This document shows positions 53,301 to 64,000 of a stretch of 64,000 nt of DNA, piece by piece. Source of the stretch: Rhyacichthys aspro. Its lineage: Eukaryota; Chordata; Actinopteri; Gobiiformes; Rhyacichthyidae. The position numbers were made by a program, and so were the translations under genes. The notes below the pieces were generated by a model, which was given only the letters and a program-made list of their open reading frames with translations, was not told the origin of the DNA and ran no database searches. Location: the NCBI GenBank assembly GCA_036850595.1, contig CM072153.1, positions 18,866,169 to 18,930,168 on the forward strand, written 5' to 3'. Position 1 is the first letter of the stretch, and each line of letters begins with the position of its first letter.

Positions 53301-56300
53301 GTCTATATTTTCCAGCAAAATGTATTTTCCAATCCCCTTATATGTTTTGAATGCTCTGTAAACATCTGTGTGTATTTTATTTGAAGCTCAAAGGACTGTT
53401 AGATAAATATCAAGTGTAGGCTTTTATGAAATGCATGAGACATTTTAAGTTTGAATTTTGACCCTCTGAGGCTGTTGTAGATTGAGGAAGTGGAGTGGTA
53501 ACCCTTGAAATAACTAGAATGAATTGAGTTGATGAGATTTGAGAGGGATAAATGGTATCTGTTGTAAATTATATGATGTTAATGAGTAAATGAGTTGCGT
53601 GCATGTCCTGGAAATAAATAAATAAATAAATAAAAGAAAAACAATAGACTGAATAGACTGACTTGAATAAGTAGTTGTAGATGCTTAACTTGATGCTCTT
53701 GTGCAGGTTATTGAGTGTCTGAAGGAGAACAAGCGGCAGCTCACACAGCGTTGCCATCAGCGGATCTTCAAGCTGCAGGAAGTGGAGATGGTCGACCCTG
53801 AACTGGACTTCCAGCTCATGAGGGTCTGCAAGCACATGATCAGGGTAGGCTTCTACAGCTTCACAAACTGAGCCAAAAGCCTGAATGATTCTAATCCTGT
53901 TTGGGGATAATAAAAAAAAATGTGATGGTTCTTGTTGTGTGTTTTAGCGGTTTTGTACAGAGTCGGAAGGCAAAAATGTACTTCAGTGTCTGAAACAGAA
54001 TAAGAACAGTGAGCTGATGGATCCCAAATGTAAACAGATGATCACCAAACGACAGATAACACAGAACACAGGTAAGGACTATTCTACATTCAGATTCATG
54101 CAGATTTTAGTTCCAAATCTAAATATTCAACACTTAAGATTCATATTACCGTAGGCTGAACGTCATGTTACAGTTGATGCAAAGTATTCTTCCGGATGTC
54201 TGTTCAAATACATCACTGTTTCTCTTTGTGCACAGACTACAGGCTAAACCCAGTCCTGAGGAAAGCCTGCAAAGCTGACATCCCGAAGTTCTGTCAGTCC
54301 ATCCTGAACAAAGCGACAGCTGACACTGAGCTCGAGGGACAGGTCATCTCCTGCCTCAAACTCAAATACGCAGACCAGGTTCGTTACACTTACCTTCATA
54401 AAACACCCTCAGAAGTGACTCTTATTGTTCCTTCTTCCGTCCGTTATGCTGTGGTCTTGTTTACTGCTGTAGCATATTTTAAAATTGGAAACCAAATCTC
54501 GCCTTGTATTTGTCTTGAGAATGACTGTAGCGGAGGATATGTCCAGGCCTGAAGCAAAACACTCAAAACTCGCACGTATTCACCATCTGTCTGTCTGTCT
54601 GTTTGTGCTTTGTCAGCGCTTGTCTCCAGACTGTGAGGATCAGATCCGGGTTATCCTCCAGGAGTCTGCCCTGGACTACAGACTGGATCCTCAGCTTCAA
54701 ATCCACTGCACACAAGAGGTACACCGCTCTCTACCTTCACACACAACTGAACACATACTCGTTCTGGTTACCAACAAGATACGAGACGGTAAAAAATGTA
54801 GCTGGGGATTTCAAGTCGAGTTTATTTCTAAAAAACACCAAAGCAATGTACAAGATAGTCAATAGTGGTTGTATACAAAGTCAATTCCTGTGTAAATTTA
54901 ACAATGGAACATAAACAACATTTCAGGTGTTGAAACTGAGACATTTCATGACAAGTAGTAGCTCTTTTTTAATTTGATGTCAGCAACAAATCTTTAAAAA
55001 ATTGGGACAGGGCCGTGTTTATTATTGTGTGGCCCTCTTCTTTTAACAATAGTCTGGGAAGTTAAAAGAGCAGTTGCTGGAGAGAGTTGTCCTATTCTTG
55101 TCTGATGAACAAAAAGTAGCAATAAATAAAATAAAGTAAATAAAAAATCATCAAAAATAAAATGGAAATGCTATGAGAAAGTCAATTAGGCTGTAAAAAT
55201 GCACAATAATTGCCAGAAAATACTGCAAATTATCTTTTTTTACTTTAAGATATAGCTCAGATCCTGCTTTGACTGTCTATCTCGAAATTCAATTATTGCT
55301 TATAAACAGTCCATTTCCTTTTTATTAATCCCCCTGCTGGTTTATGACCCTAGATAGTCACACTGAGTGCAGTCTCCTTTTCATAAGCTGTATAACATAT
55401 CTAAAAACATGACTCGTAAATTTGTACACGTTAGAGAGTTGTTAAACTTTCACATCCGTAACCTTTAGCCTTAGTATTTTAATAAAATGATTTCTGTTTG
55501 GTTCACACTCCTGCCACTTCCTGTAACAATCATTAAAGCCAGAGCATGAGCACATCAAAGAATTTATTCCATATAAATCTAAATATGTCGGTGTCCATGG
55601 CCGTGCTGTCGGTTCAGCTCTGTCATATAAACCTGAGGCCTCTTTGAGACATCAAAAAAGGTCCCGAAATAATTCCCACGGATACTGATGGTATTTGACA
55701 AGTGGAAATTTGTGCAGCTGATGCCACTAAACTGCAATTTATCTCAAGATGTCATCGGGTTCTCGGAAATGGGATTCAGATGGCTCAGAAAATTAACTAT
55801 GATGCACTGGATTATATATAGCCAAGCTCGGCACGTTGCTCTGAAAATTGCTTTAAAATCCTAAGTCGCAAGATCTGCCAATAACTGTATTGTTCCATAC
55901 TGTAACACACCTCATCATCTTTAAAAGTATAGAGGAACTATCTCTTGAGCAGCTTTACCTCGTCAACTAAATATATCTTCTTTCCTGTATTGATTTTAGT
56001 GAGAAATGTAAGTGTATTAGCACTGTTTGAATGTTAGAGCTTTTTTGGAGTTAACCCTATCCACATCTGTTTTTAACCTTTTAAAGAAATAAAACTTGAC
56101 TGTTTTTTTTTTAAATCTGTTCATATTTTTGTTCAGATCTCTCGGCTGTGTCCTGAGGAGGCGGCAGCTCAGGAGCAGACGGGGCAGGTGGAGGAGTGTC
56201 TAAAAGTTAATTTACTGAAGATCAAACAGGAAGGATGTAAGAAGGTAAATAAGTTCACAGCAGGTCTCGGGTATCAAACACAGTCTGTGCAGGGAACTAA

Positions 56301-58354
56301 ATCTGTCGTGTTTGATTTCTTGACCAGACCAATTAAACCCAGTTTTCACTCAAAATATTTACCTGTAACTTCAATTTTTCAGCCCTTAGAATTTTCTGGA
56401 TTCCCTTATGTCAAACTTTAAGCCATATCCTACCTGCTTACAAATGATTTAACCCAAAATACATATTATTGACAGTTAAAATTGTAAAAACACCATGAAT
56501 CAAACATTACTTTACTAATGTTCTTTGTTATGTGACGTATCTGCCTCTCGAGCTCTTGTCTTCCTTCCTGTTGTGTCGTTTCTCACCTGCCCACGTCTCA
56601 TCCTGCAGGAGGTGCTGAACATGTTGAAGGAGAGCAAAGCAGACATCTTTGTTGACCCTGTCCTGCACACAGCCTGCGCCCTGGACATCAAACACCACTG
56701 TGCAGCTATTCCACCCGGCAGGGGGCGCCGTGAGTCAACAAACCAGCACACACACCACATTTACATACACCATTTAGAATACAAAAATATGAAGTTCTGT
56801 GTCTTTTAAAAACAGCCCAAGTTTCCAGGGGATATTTCCACCTGACAGGATGAACTACAAAACCAGATCTTATAATTTAATAGTTTAAATGCCGTACTTT
56901 CGTATCTCTGTATTAATTGTTCCTCGTGGGTGAGGAGTTCAGCACGTAGCCTTTACTTTTAGAATTAGATGCCTGTTTACAACGCCTGTTTAGATTATAA
57001 CATTACTTTCAACAAACTCAAATGCTATGTTTGACACTTCAAATTCACTCAGTAGTTTTATTGTTGGCTGTAACTTCTTGTAGTTGGTCTTGGTTTAATG
57101 TAGTTTGACAAAGACCCCTTTTTTTTAATCAAATACAGATTCTCTTTTGTCCAAAAAGTCAGAAACTCTCCTGATTTTTCATCAATTACTATTTAATTAC
57201 TCTGCTGTTCTTATTATACAAGTTTTCTTCTTTTGCTCTATTAGAGAATTACATTGAGCATTTCAGACGTGGAATAATAAGCCTACATAAATAAAAAGCC
57301 AGTGTATTTTCTCCATTTGTCTTTTCTCAGAGATGTCCTGCCTGATGGAGGCGCTACAGGACAAACGAGTGCGGCTGCAGCCTGAGTGCAAGAAGAGACT
57401 TCAGGACCGCATCGACATGTGGAGCTACGCTGCAAAGGTACATGAACCACAACCTTAACCTCTGTCATCAACACACTCCAAAAGGACAGAGGTGACAGAG
57501 CAGAGATACCAACATCAAGAAAAAAGAAAATTAAGACTATGTAAATGTATTTCTTTAGTGGATGGACTTTTTTCTTAAATCAATTTCAAGTGAGTCGGCC
57601 ACTTCTGGATTAAAACGACTGATGCAAATGTAGGTCTATCGTTTTTTTGTTTCTGTTTTTTTTTATTTACTTACATGGGCCCAAAATAACTTTTTTAATG
57701 AAATCTCTCGCTCACCCATTTTCTGCTCACTGTTTGTCTTCATGTTACACTGTTGTTGATTATCCTCTCAAACACTACGACAGCAAACGATGCAACATTT
57801 CTCTCAGAAATTTGATAGTATGTGATTACTTTAAAGTCCAGTTTGTCCACATTGCCCTTGACACGGGATTAAAAAAAAAAGAAGTTTTCTTTCCCCAATT
57901 TTTCCCCCAATATTTGTTCCCCAATATAGTTTTCAATCATAATAAATTCCTTTGTTCAGGAAACAATAAGAACTGTGGAGACATTTTACATGACTTCCTT
58001 GACATAATTGAATTATGTTTAAATATTGTATGTGTGTCTGACAGTCAGAGCATTAAAAGAGCTCTCTCCATTGATTACGTTATTTTTGGCAGTGGAGTCC
58101 TGTGGAAAGCTCAATTTTCTGACCCGACCTTACTTTTACTTTGAAAGGTCTGCATGATAAACCCCTTTCTTCCTGTCTGTCGTCAGGTGGCTCCTGCCGA
58201 GGGTTTCTCAGACCTGGCCATGCAGGTGATTACGTCGCCGTCCAAAAACTACATCCTGACTGTGATCGGAGCCGCGGTGGCGCTGCTGTTCCTCATGGGG
58301 CTGCTCTGCGGCCGATTCACCAAACGCGTCACCCAGGAGCTGAAGGACAGGTAG
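26382..58354 (+). CDS. glg1: Golgi glycoprotein 1 (GLG1 / ESL-1 / cysteine-rich FGF receptor)
   Basis: 25 coding exons, 1141 aa (human 1179): 26382-26705, 41349-41378, 41674-41760, 42227-42442, 44427-44630, 44730-44801, 44972-45158, 45997-46211, 47505-47626, 47731-47832, 47918-48071, 49506-49730, 50773-50835, 51542-51655, 51837-51925, 52263-52380, 53106-53198, 53707-53844, 53948-54071, 54236-54378, 54617-54718, 56137-56244, 56609-56729, 57331-57437, 58187-58354. A signal peptide (residues ~1-25) is followed by a short Pro/Gly-rich spacer (shorter than the human Gln/Pro-rich one), a long array of Cys-rich GLG1 repeats, one membrane segment (~1108-1128) and a 13-residue tail ending ELKDR. All five human-type N-glycosylation motifs I recall are present (NLT, NIS, NET, NLT, NDT). 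Known role: Golgi type I membrane protein binding FGFs, TGF-beta precursors and E-selectin. The ATG at 26382 has a strong context (A at -3, G at +4); an in-frame ATG at 26283 would add 33 residues before the signal peptide. Confidence 0.97.
32855..33010 (-). mobile_element. tRNA-derived SINE
   Basis: On the reverse strand, GGTTCGATTCTCC is a pol III B box. Downstream come GGTTGCATCAGGAGAGGCAT and CTGATGTAAAAATCTACGCC with ATATGCGGACCAC, matching a body common in teleost SINEs (GCATCAGGAAGGGCATCCGGCGTAAAA...CATGCGGA). About 150 bp, degenerate A-box side. Confidence 0.7.
34110..34440. mobile_element. Non-autonomous DNA transposon (MITE)
   Basis: The left part CCTTGTTTCCACCGCGGGGC then AGTACGGGGCGGTTTGGTAC, and the right part with GGAAATGGAAATGAGCCAGA then GCTGAACCGACC, are inversely related. 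They resemble the teleost MITE family whose ends read TTTCCACCG...GTACGGTTCGGT. No transposase. Confidence 0.5.
41349..41378 (+). other. glg1: 30-nt micro-exon 2 of glg1
   Basis: Encodes ETEISAECNH, in phase 0 on both sides, between TTTTTCAG and GTAAGT. Human GLG1 has the equivalent PENEISSDCNH at this point, so it is real although too short for standard ORF detection. It supplies a Cys of the first GLG1 repeat. Skipping it would stay in frame. Confidence 0.9.
42045..42098 (+). repeat. LINE 3' tail motif in glg1 intron 3
   Basis: TGAATTTCCCTCGGGATCAA then an ATCTA-type tandem tail (ATCTAATCTAATCTAATC) matches the common fish LINE end (AATTTCCC..GGGATCAATAAAGTATCTATCT). Confidence 0.6.
45655..45702 (+). 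repeat. LINE/SINE tail motif in glg1 intron 7
   Basis: ATAAGCAGTAGAAAATGAAT followed by AAATGGC is the same tail motif as at 14085-14105. Confidence 0.5.
46886..47350. mobile_element. hAT-like MITE in glg1 intron 8
   Basis: The left end ATGGTGTCAAATTCAAAG with GAGGGGCCCGTG and the inverted right end CCGGGCCTTGAGTTTGACAC fit the same family as 9668-10135. It contains an internal 21-bp tandem repeat. Confidence 0.7.
47052..47215 (+). repeat. 21-bp tandem repeat inside the MITE
   Basis: About eight copies of AGGTTTTAGTCGGATTTGAAC with drift (GTCGGA, GATAAA, ATTGAA, GATGGA variants). The three copies nearest 47070-47110 are almost identical. Confidence 0.8.
50130..50595 (+). repeat. Direct duplication of an interspersed repeat in glg1 intron 12
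   Basis: A segment at about 50130-50355 is repeated at about 50418-50580. Both contain GAATTACAT..TA..GTTTTGTTGTT, AAACATTTTGTC.TTGAAA, TCTGAGTGA..TTGAC and a shared GGAAAAAGCTTTG-like end. An associated motif AATGTTATGGTTGATC lies at 50689-50704. Family unclassified. Confidence 0.6.
53603..53636 (+). repeat. AAAT microsatellite
   Basis: About seven AAAT/AATA units in glg1 intron 17. Confidence 0.85.
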
Positions 58355-59570
58355 ACCCCGCTCCCCCCGGGGTCAGGACACACCCACAGGAGAAACGACC
58401 ACCTTTCGTTTAACACTCGACGTCCCCTCTGCTCCCCCCACCCCCGCCTCATTCAACGCCTCAATTAAAAATACTCCCGCTTGTGTTTTCTCCTTTAACA
58501 TCGCTGTGGGGCGTCTGTGCTGAATGACATTACCCACAACCCCCCAAAAGTGGATAAGTGACTCACCCCTGCCTCATCATGAGCCACTCATTCGGATGCC
58601 GCGCCCACCTCCGCCCCGTGACCTGTTATTTTGGGTTTTCTTATCCCTCCTGCAGTTTTGGCCGCCCGATGTAGATGCAGTATTAAGTTTTTTCCTCTCT
58701 CCGCTGCTGGGGGGGTGGGGAGTCAGGGGAAGGGGTCCGGAGTTGTAAAAATATAAAGTCAAAGCTTAAAATACGGGGTTAAGGAATGAGGGAGTTGAGT
58801 GACATTGTTCAGTGTAAATGTGTAGAAATGGGATGGGGAAATGCTCAGCTGTAGAGCGGTTTAATGACTCCAGTATTTTAATGAGTGTGTGAATGTGTGA
58901 GATTGCTTCGGTGCGAATGTCTGTGTGTGAACCAAACTGTCTTTCTACCATTTTTTTTCTTCGACTTTGTTCTTGCTTCGAAGGTTTTTGGGGATCGTTT
59001 GGCTCTGGATAGCTTCTTACTTTGTTTTCAGCTGATCTGATGTGTGTACGTTTGATTTTATCGCCATGGGACTGCCAGGTGGGCGGTGCCAACCAGCCAG
59101 CCCTCCTCCGAGCCACAGACATAAAGAAAATAGAAAGAGAGATTAGGGGATTTCATCATTTTATTTCCTCCCAGTCCAAATGTGTGCCATAAACACACCA
59201 CCTATTGTTCCCAGGTTCACCGCTCTCCCAGCTCTGGGAACTTGTTGGCAAACTGGGATTTCTCTGTCTTTTTAAACCAAGTGATAAACTGGCTGAGTGG
59301 CTGTCTGTGTCTCTCTGGTCGGTAACAAAAAGCTCAGAGCAATGCAGAAAAAAAAACATGTAAAGAAATAAAAACTTATCGTAGATTATTGTAGAGATGT
59401 GAACATTTCTGTGTAAAGATGATACTGGAATCATTGCACATTTTTCGTTCTTTTTTTTATATCTATAAATATATATATATTGTTTTGTCATAGCCTTATT
59501 TATTTGTTTACTAATGATCAAAGTCTTTGTTTTCTATGATTTGAATGTTCTCTGGTTGCCTTTTCTCCAG

Positions 59571-59685
59571 CGAGTGGGACGGAGGGAGGGAGAGGGAGGG
59601 CAGCGAAGGGTCGGCGGTCTCCAGGCGCCGCTCTGCTCCACCTACTGGCGGGTTTAGGTCAGTGTATGGTTGGTTTGAAACATAG
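59571..59685 (+). other. glg1: Candidate alternative terminal coding exon of glg1
   Basis: The acceptor TTTTCTCCAG ends at 59570. The constitutive last exon ends GACAG|GTAGAC, where the TAG stop sits inside a usable donor. Splicing 58350 to 59571 keeps phase 2 and opens 38 codons (SEWDGGRER...RSVYGWFET) to a TAG at 59683-59685, giving an Arg-rich cytoplasmic tail. Human GLG1 also has an isoform extended after ELKDR, though with a different sequence. Splice and phase evidence only; it could be chance. Confidence 0.35.
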
Positions 59686-61194
59686 GCTGTATACAAAGAG
59701 GTTACTGATCATGCTTTTTGCCACTGTGGAATAGTGAAGGCACAATGTTACAGTTACAGGAGCTGTCATTTTGTTTTTGTGAGAACAAACATTGGACCAA
59801 GGGATCAGGGCTGTGAGCACGTGGAAGTGTGCAGTGGTTAGCTTTGAAGATGTGCTTCAGAAGCGTTTTTTTAAGCATAATGATGATAATGTCAGTTTAA
59901 TTGTGCTTGTGCAATATCTGTCTTGATTATGTCTTTATAGTTTTTCCTTAAAATTAGGCTTCTCACTTCAGCAGCTTCGCACGTCCACATCTCAGTCCCT
60001 TGGTCCACTGTTTCTCATGTTTGTGAGAACAGCACTAGAGCTGGCCTTTTGTGGGACATGACGCATTATTGACACAGTCACTTCTTTTTAAAACTAGGTA
60101 AACAAACATCACTAAACAAACAATAATATACTGAACACCACAAAGGTTTTGATAGTCCCATGTAACCCACTATAGCATATTTTGGACTTCACTCACAGGT
60201 TTCCTCTAGATCCAACTTTTTATACAGTTTGCTACTACAAAGGTCAAGGGTTGCTAGTTATGTGTTAGGAATCGGTCAATGTGTGGGTGTTTGTTTTTTT
60301 TAATGTGATGATAGTTTGGGAATGACCACTGTTGCTTTAATAGGATGTTTGGTCTCTTGAGGTGGGCACACTAATGTAGGTTTTAACTGGTATGTTGCAT
60401 TTACTGGCTGGATGGGAGGACAAGCAGTGGTCTCAAATAATTGTATCGGACAGTTCAAGTGTGATGAATCAGCCATTGAATTTGTCTTTTGACAGACTTT
60501 GACTTGACTTGAATGCCATTGCAGTTTAATATTACATAGATGACATGATGTTGCGTATTTTAAATAACGTGCTGCTGGTGTTTAACAAGCTTTATGTCAA
60601 GCCTCAAGCCAAACGAGAACAACAGTGACATCTTGTTTTCACGTTTTAGCGGACAAAGTAGTGCGGATTATTTCTATCAAGTTATCCGTTTTGCAGAAGC
60701 TTTTGTCTATACTTTGCAGTTCGTCCAGTGTGTTTCTGCTCTAACTGTACGGCACATGTTAACCAAATATCAGATGCACAAATTCAAGGAGATTTCTGGC
60801 TGATAAATATGCACAGAAATATTGCACGCCAAGTCTGATACGATATGCATTTGAATATTTTTTTTGCCTTTTCATGTTCCAAAAACCCTCCAGACAAGTT
60901 TTCCAGCAGATCCTATCAACATCCTTGGACCAGTGTGTTGGATTTTGGCTAATTTCTTACGTATAATCACTTGTATTTAAAGAGTTTTGCTTTCCTTTCT
61001 ATCTACAGAGGTATACCCTGTTTCTACGGTAGCCTGAAGGGGACAAACCAAACACTAGCCCTAAAAAAGTGTGGTCTTTTTTTAACTGTATGCTGCTGTA
61101 GGCTCTTATACTCATGGAAAGGAAGGGATATTTACTTCTTTAATGGGCTGTTTCACCACTAAATGCCACTAAATCCTACACATTGGTCTGTACT

Positions 61195-61740
61195 AACAAG
61201 CTACGTCCACAAAAATGTTTTAAAATGCATAAGACGTGGCGTATTTTTACATAGCATCCACAATAACCTGACGTTTTAGGATCTAAAGCTGCAACGGAGA
61301 CTTTTCTAAACACTACTGACAATGAACAATATTGTCTTGGCTTAAGCGGACTGTAGAAACGGCTAAGCTTCGTCCACACAAATGTTTTATTTTGAAGCGT
61401 ATCACTGCTGTATTTTTACATGAAGCAGCAAAGGTAATCCTGCATTACACTATGATGCTAAATTTGAAAAAGCTTGCTGCAGATATTCTTTATACACTCG
61501 TGCTCATCTCGTGCACACATTTTAAATCTTGGCGCTTTGATTTAAGTATAAACAACTTTACTGCAAACATGCTTTTATTTTGAAATTCATTACTTTGGCT
61601 GCATTTTTTTCACAGCCTCCACTCCACTCTGACGTATTAGGATCTAAGTCTAAGAGTTTTCAAAATACTGCTGCATTTTTATTACACTGTTTAAGGATCT
61701 AAAGCTAAAGCAGACTATAACGTGGCACAGAAATGTCAAA
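61195..61740 (+). repeat. Degenerate long tandem repeat in the glg1 3'UTR
   Basis: Three diverged units starting near 61203, 61372 and 61569. Shared blocks are CGTCCACA.AAATGTTTT, GTATTTTTACAT.., TGACGT.TTAGGATCTAA and TTT.CAAAATACTGCTG. Unit length about 170-200 bp. Confidence 0.55.
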
Positions 61741-62426
61741 TCTGTTACGTTTCTCGTTAATCTTATGCACATACTTTTGGACTTTGAAGCTTTGGTCTCA
61801 GTTTGAACAGTCTTGGTTTGCAGTACGCCGAGTTTAGAGACACTCGCCCTCCTCTCCCGGCCCGGTCCCGTGTACATGTGTACTATACTGAGTGCATCTC
61901 ACTGTAAACTCTGTGCAGTTATAGCCTGTATTGTTTATTTTTTGTTTAGTTTTTTAAATCGTTGAAGCTTGGTGTGATGAGTGCTGCCCTCCCTGCTTGT
62001 AAATGAGACTTTCTAAATCTGCCTTTTTCCATCGGACGTTTTTATTTTAATTTTTTTCTCAAAGCGTGCCTACTCACTGCTGGATCCCGCTGTAAAATAA
62101 AAAAAATAAAAAAAATAAATCCCACAATTCCTTGCAGCGCTAAGGCAGACGAGGCTGTGGGCTTCAGTGACTGTGTGTGAGTGCGTTTGTGTGATTGTTG
62201 GGCCCACAGTTTTCGAAAGCTGTGCGATCGCCAGTTGATTCCTCGCTGTTCCCGTGTCCAGAGCAATGATGACTTTGATTTTTAGGTTGTGACGATGAAA
62301 AATCTTTTTGTAAACAATGTTTTGTGTCCCTCATGATGCTCCCGGTCATTGCATTAATTTCTCTGTCCACTTTTTGTTGTGTTTTTTTGTTCTGTACAGA
62401 TGAAAAATGGACAGTTTGTTAATAAT

Positions 62427-62432
62427 AATAAA
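62427..62432 (+). promoter_or_regulatory. glg1: Poly(A) signal of glg1
   Basis: AATAAA followed about 25 bp later by a T/G-rich stretch (CTTGTCTGCTGTTTCGTGG). Confidence 0.65.
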
Positions 62433-62455
62433 ATCTGCAAGGTTTCTAAGCTCTT

Positions 62456-64000
62456 GTCTGCTGTTTCGTGGTCTCACTGGCTGTATTCAAACTGCCTGCT
62501 CAGTATAGTATAGATAACATGTATATAAAGTTACTAGATATAGAGTATGATGAATGGTAAAATAGGTTAATTAATGTAGATATTGTCAAAAGGTGGCAGG
62601 TAGCACGGTTGGCTGACGGCAAGAAGAGCCCATGTTTTAGTTTTAGTAGCAGCAGCAGTAGCAAAAGTAGTATTTTTATTAGGTGTGGAATGAGTTTCTG
62701 AGAGTTTGATAAACTTGAAAAAACTCAAGGCTGTAGTGCTATCATGGTATTGTGGTTACAGCTTTAAGTCCTTTTGATTTTGAGGTAAATGGGCCATACG
62801 GAAAAATGGGTATTGTGATATTTGGAAAACACAAAGAATTATTCCAAATAAATGAAGGCAGGCATGTAACTTTTAGCCCAAAAATATATATACTCCTTCT
62901 GATTTTGATGGTTCTTTGGCATGAGTCTACTGATATCATGTCTATCTCACTGACACAGTAACCTCAGCTGGACAGACACCTCTAATATAACTTTCTAATG
63001 CCCTGCTGTAGTAACAATACAGTCTATAAAGGGAGAAGCGCCCTCTACTGGTTAAAAGTTAGTTTCCCTTTAAGGCAGGGCTTTAAACTAACTTTTCACA
63101 GGATGCATTGTTACTGGTCTATTCATAGAGCTACATGAACATTTTATTTTAGATGAAGGACTTTTTAAGAGACACTTTAAATCTACAGGACAGTGGTACT
63201 TCAACACCATTTTTGTGTTGCCGTTTTTGAATAGTCCCACTTATCCTTTCATCCAAAGTTATTACAAAACCCACTGTGCAATTGGATTTAATGTTGTTAT
63301 AGTACAAATGGTTGAGAAGCTATACCAGGCAGAGAAGTGAATAGTACTTTCTAGTCTTGTCTAATATTAAAAGAATAGTATCACCAGTATTTTCCTGTGA
63401 TTAAACTGTGACACTTCAAAACCGTAAAACTAGTCATCTCCTCACGTTGTTGCTCTTTCTCAAATAATATTTTAGGTATGTGCACTTCATGCTACTTAAA
63501 TATCATCTTGAAGTAACTATATTTTAAATGATTATAGATTTTGAGTGCTTTTTTTCTGAATTACCCTGACATACATAGTCATTTGGCTTTAAAACATGCT
63601 CATCATTACAGTAATGCTGCTGTGGCTTTGCTCTTGTCTCTAAATGGATCGACCACACTTACACGCCACAGTACTTTCTTCTGAATAAATGAAGGGATGA
63701 GTCAAGCTAAATGCTACTCAGACTCACAATGAGCTGTACATCATGTGCCTCCGTTTGTTCACCAGAGCTAAGAGTGGAGTCACTGTGGAATGACAATAAT
63801 GTGCGAACACAGTCACATACATGTCAGTTTCTTCTATGACACAATGCCAACAGTGACTTGAGGCACTTCAAAAATGTGCCAGGATAAAAACAGACAAAGA
63901 GTGTCTAAATCGTGTTTATCTGCTGTTGCCTCCAGGAATTGCCCAAGTGCAGTATTTCCATATTTTATTTGGGTTGAGATGTCTCTGTCACAACACGAGG
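62456..64000. other. Intergenic sequence downstream of glg1
   Basis: No splice-supported frame or recognisable protein. A scrap at 63040-63056 (GCGCCCTCTACTGGTT) resembles common repeat-associated sequence. Confidence 0.5.

Larger units (their letters stand above)
58355..62455 (+). other. glg1: 3'UTR of glg1
   Basis: About 4.1 kb from the TAG at 58352-58354 to the poly(A) signal at 62427. Includes a candidate alternative coding exon at 59571-59685 and a degenerate repeated block at 61.2-61.7 kb. Confidence 0.65.

Noticed and set aside
57647..58144. 165-codon + strand frame before the last glg1 exon
   Set aside because: It lies wholly within the last glg1 intron, is low-complexity and AT-rich, and has no recognisable domain or splice support.
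61009..61162. Second possible alternative glg1 terminal exon after the acceptor near 61008
   Set aside because: Phase is open but the product is a hydrophobic, Cys-rich string with no resemblance to a receptor tail; weaker than the 59571 candidate.
1..64000. CRISPR arrays, bacterial operons, phage genes or integrated viral genes
   Set aside because: None seen; all repeats are retroelement, MITE or minisatellite type.

Overview
The window is vertebrate nuclear DNA, most likely from a teleost fish. It has large intron-rich genes with GT/AG splice sites, AATAAA poly(A) signals, and fossils of fish-type LINEs, SINEs and hAT-like MITEs. There are no operons and no CRISPR array. All genes found lie on the + strand. 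The order mlkl - rfwd3 - glg1 matches the neighbourhood I know from human 16q23.1 (MLKL, RFWD3, GLG1, all transcribed the same way), so this is a conserved vertebrate block.

Region 1 (1-13.9 kb) is an MLKL cluster. A complete mlkl gene (8185-13290, 10 coding exons, 476 aa predicted) encodes the four-helix bundle, brace and pseudokinase of the necroptosis executioner. Upstream are two single-coding-exon paralogues (83-1072 and 2939-3514). Each encodes only the MLKL-type four-helix bundle followed by a proline-rich tail in place of brace and pseudokinase. All three have a splice acceptor immediately 5' of the ATG, which suggests tandem duplication. A candidate first exon of mlkl (ending 5942) lies just downstream of an exact interferon-stimulated response element core.

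Region 2 (14.1-24 kb) is rfwd3: a CRE/GC-box promoter, a 5'UTR intron, 12 coding exons (714 aa; RING, coiled coil, WD40) and a 2.1 kb 3'UTR. A LINE 3' fossil ends a few bases before the CRE. A homopolymer-rich block at 24.65-24.85 kb looks like poor consensus sequence.

Region 3 (26.2-62.4 kb) is glg1 (Golgi glycoprotein 1): 25 coding exons (1141 aa), a 14.6 kb first intron, a 30-nt micro-exon, a single C-terminal membrane segment and a 4 kb 3'UTR. A candidate alternative terminal exon at 59571 would replace the last residue with a longer Arg-rich cytoplasmic tail. From 62.4 kb to the end I see no gene.

Functionally the three conserved genes are independent: membrane-lytic cell death (MLKL), DNA-crosslink repair ubiquitin ligase (RFWD3) and Golgi/growth-factor-binding glycoprotein (GLG1). 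The most unusual content is the pair of pseudokinase-less, proline-tailed MLKL paralogues. Exon boundaries were worked out by hand from splice consensus, reading phase and remembered human proteins. No alignment or transcript data were available.
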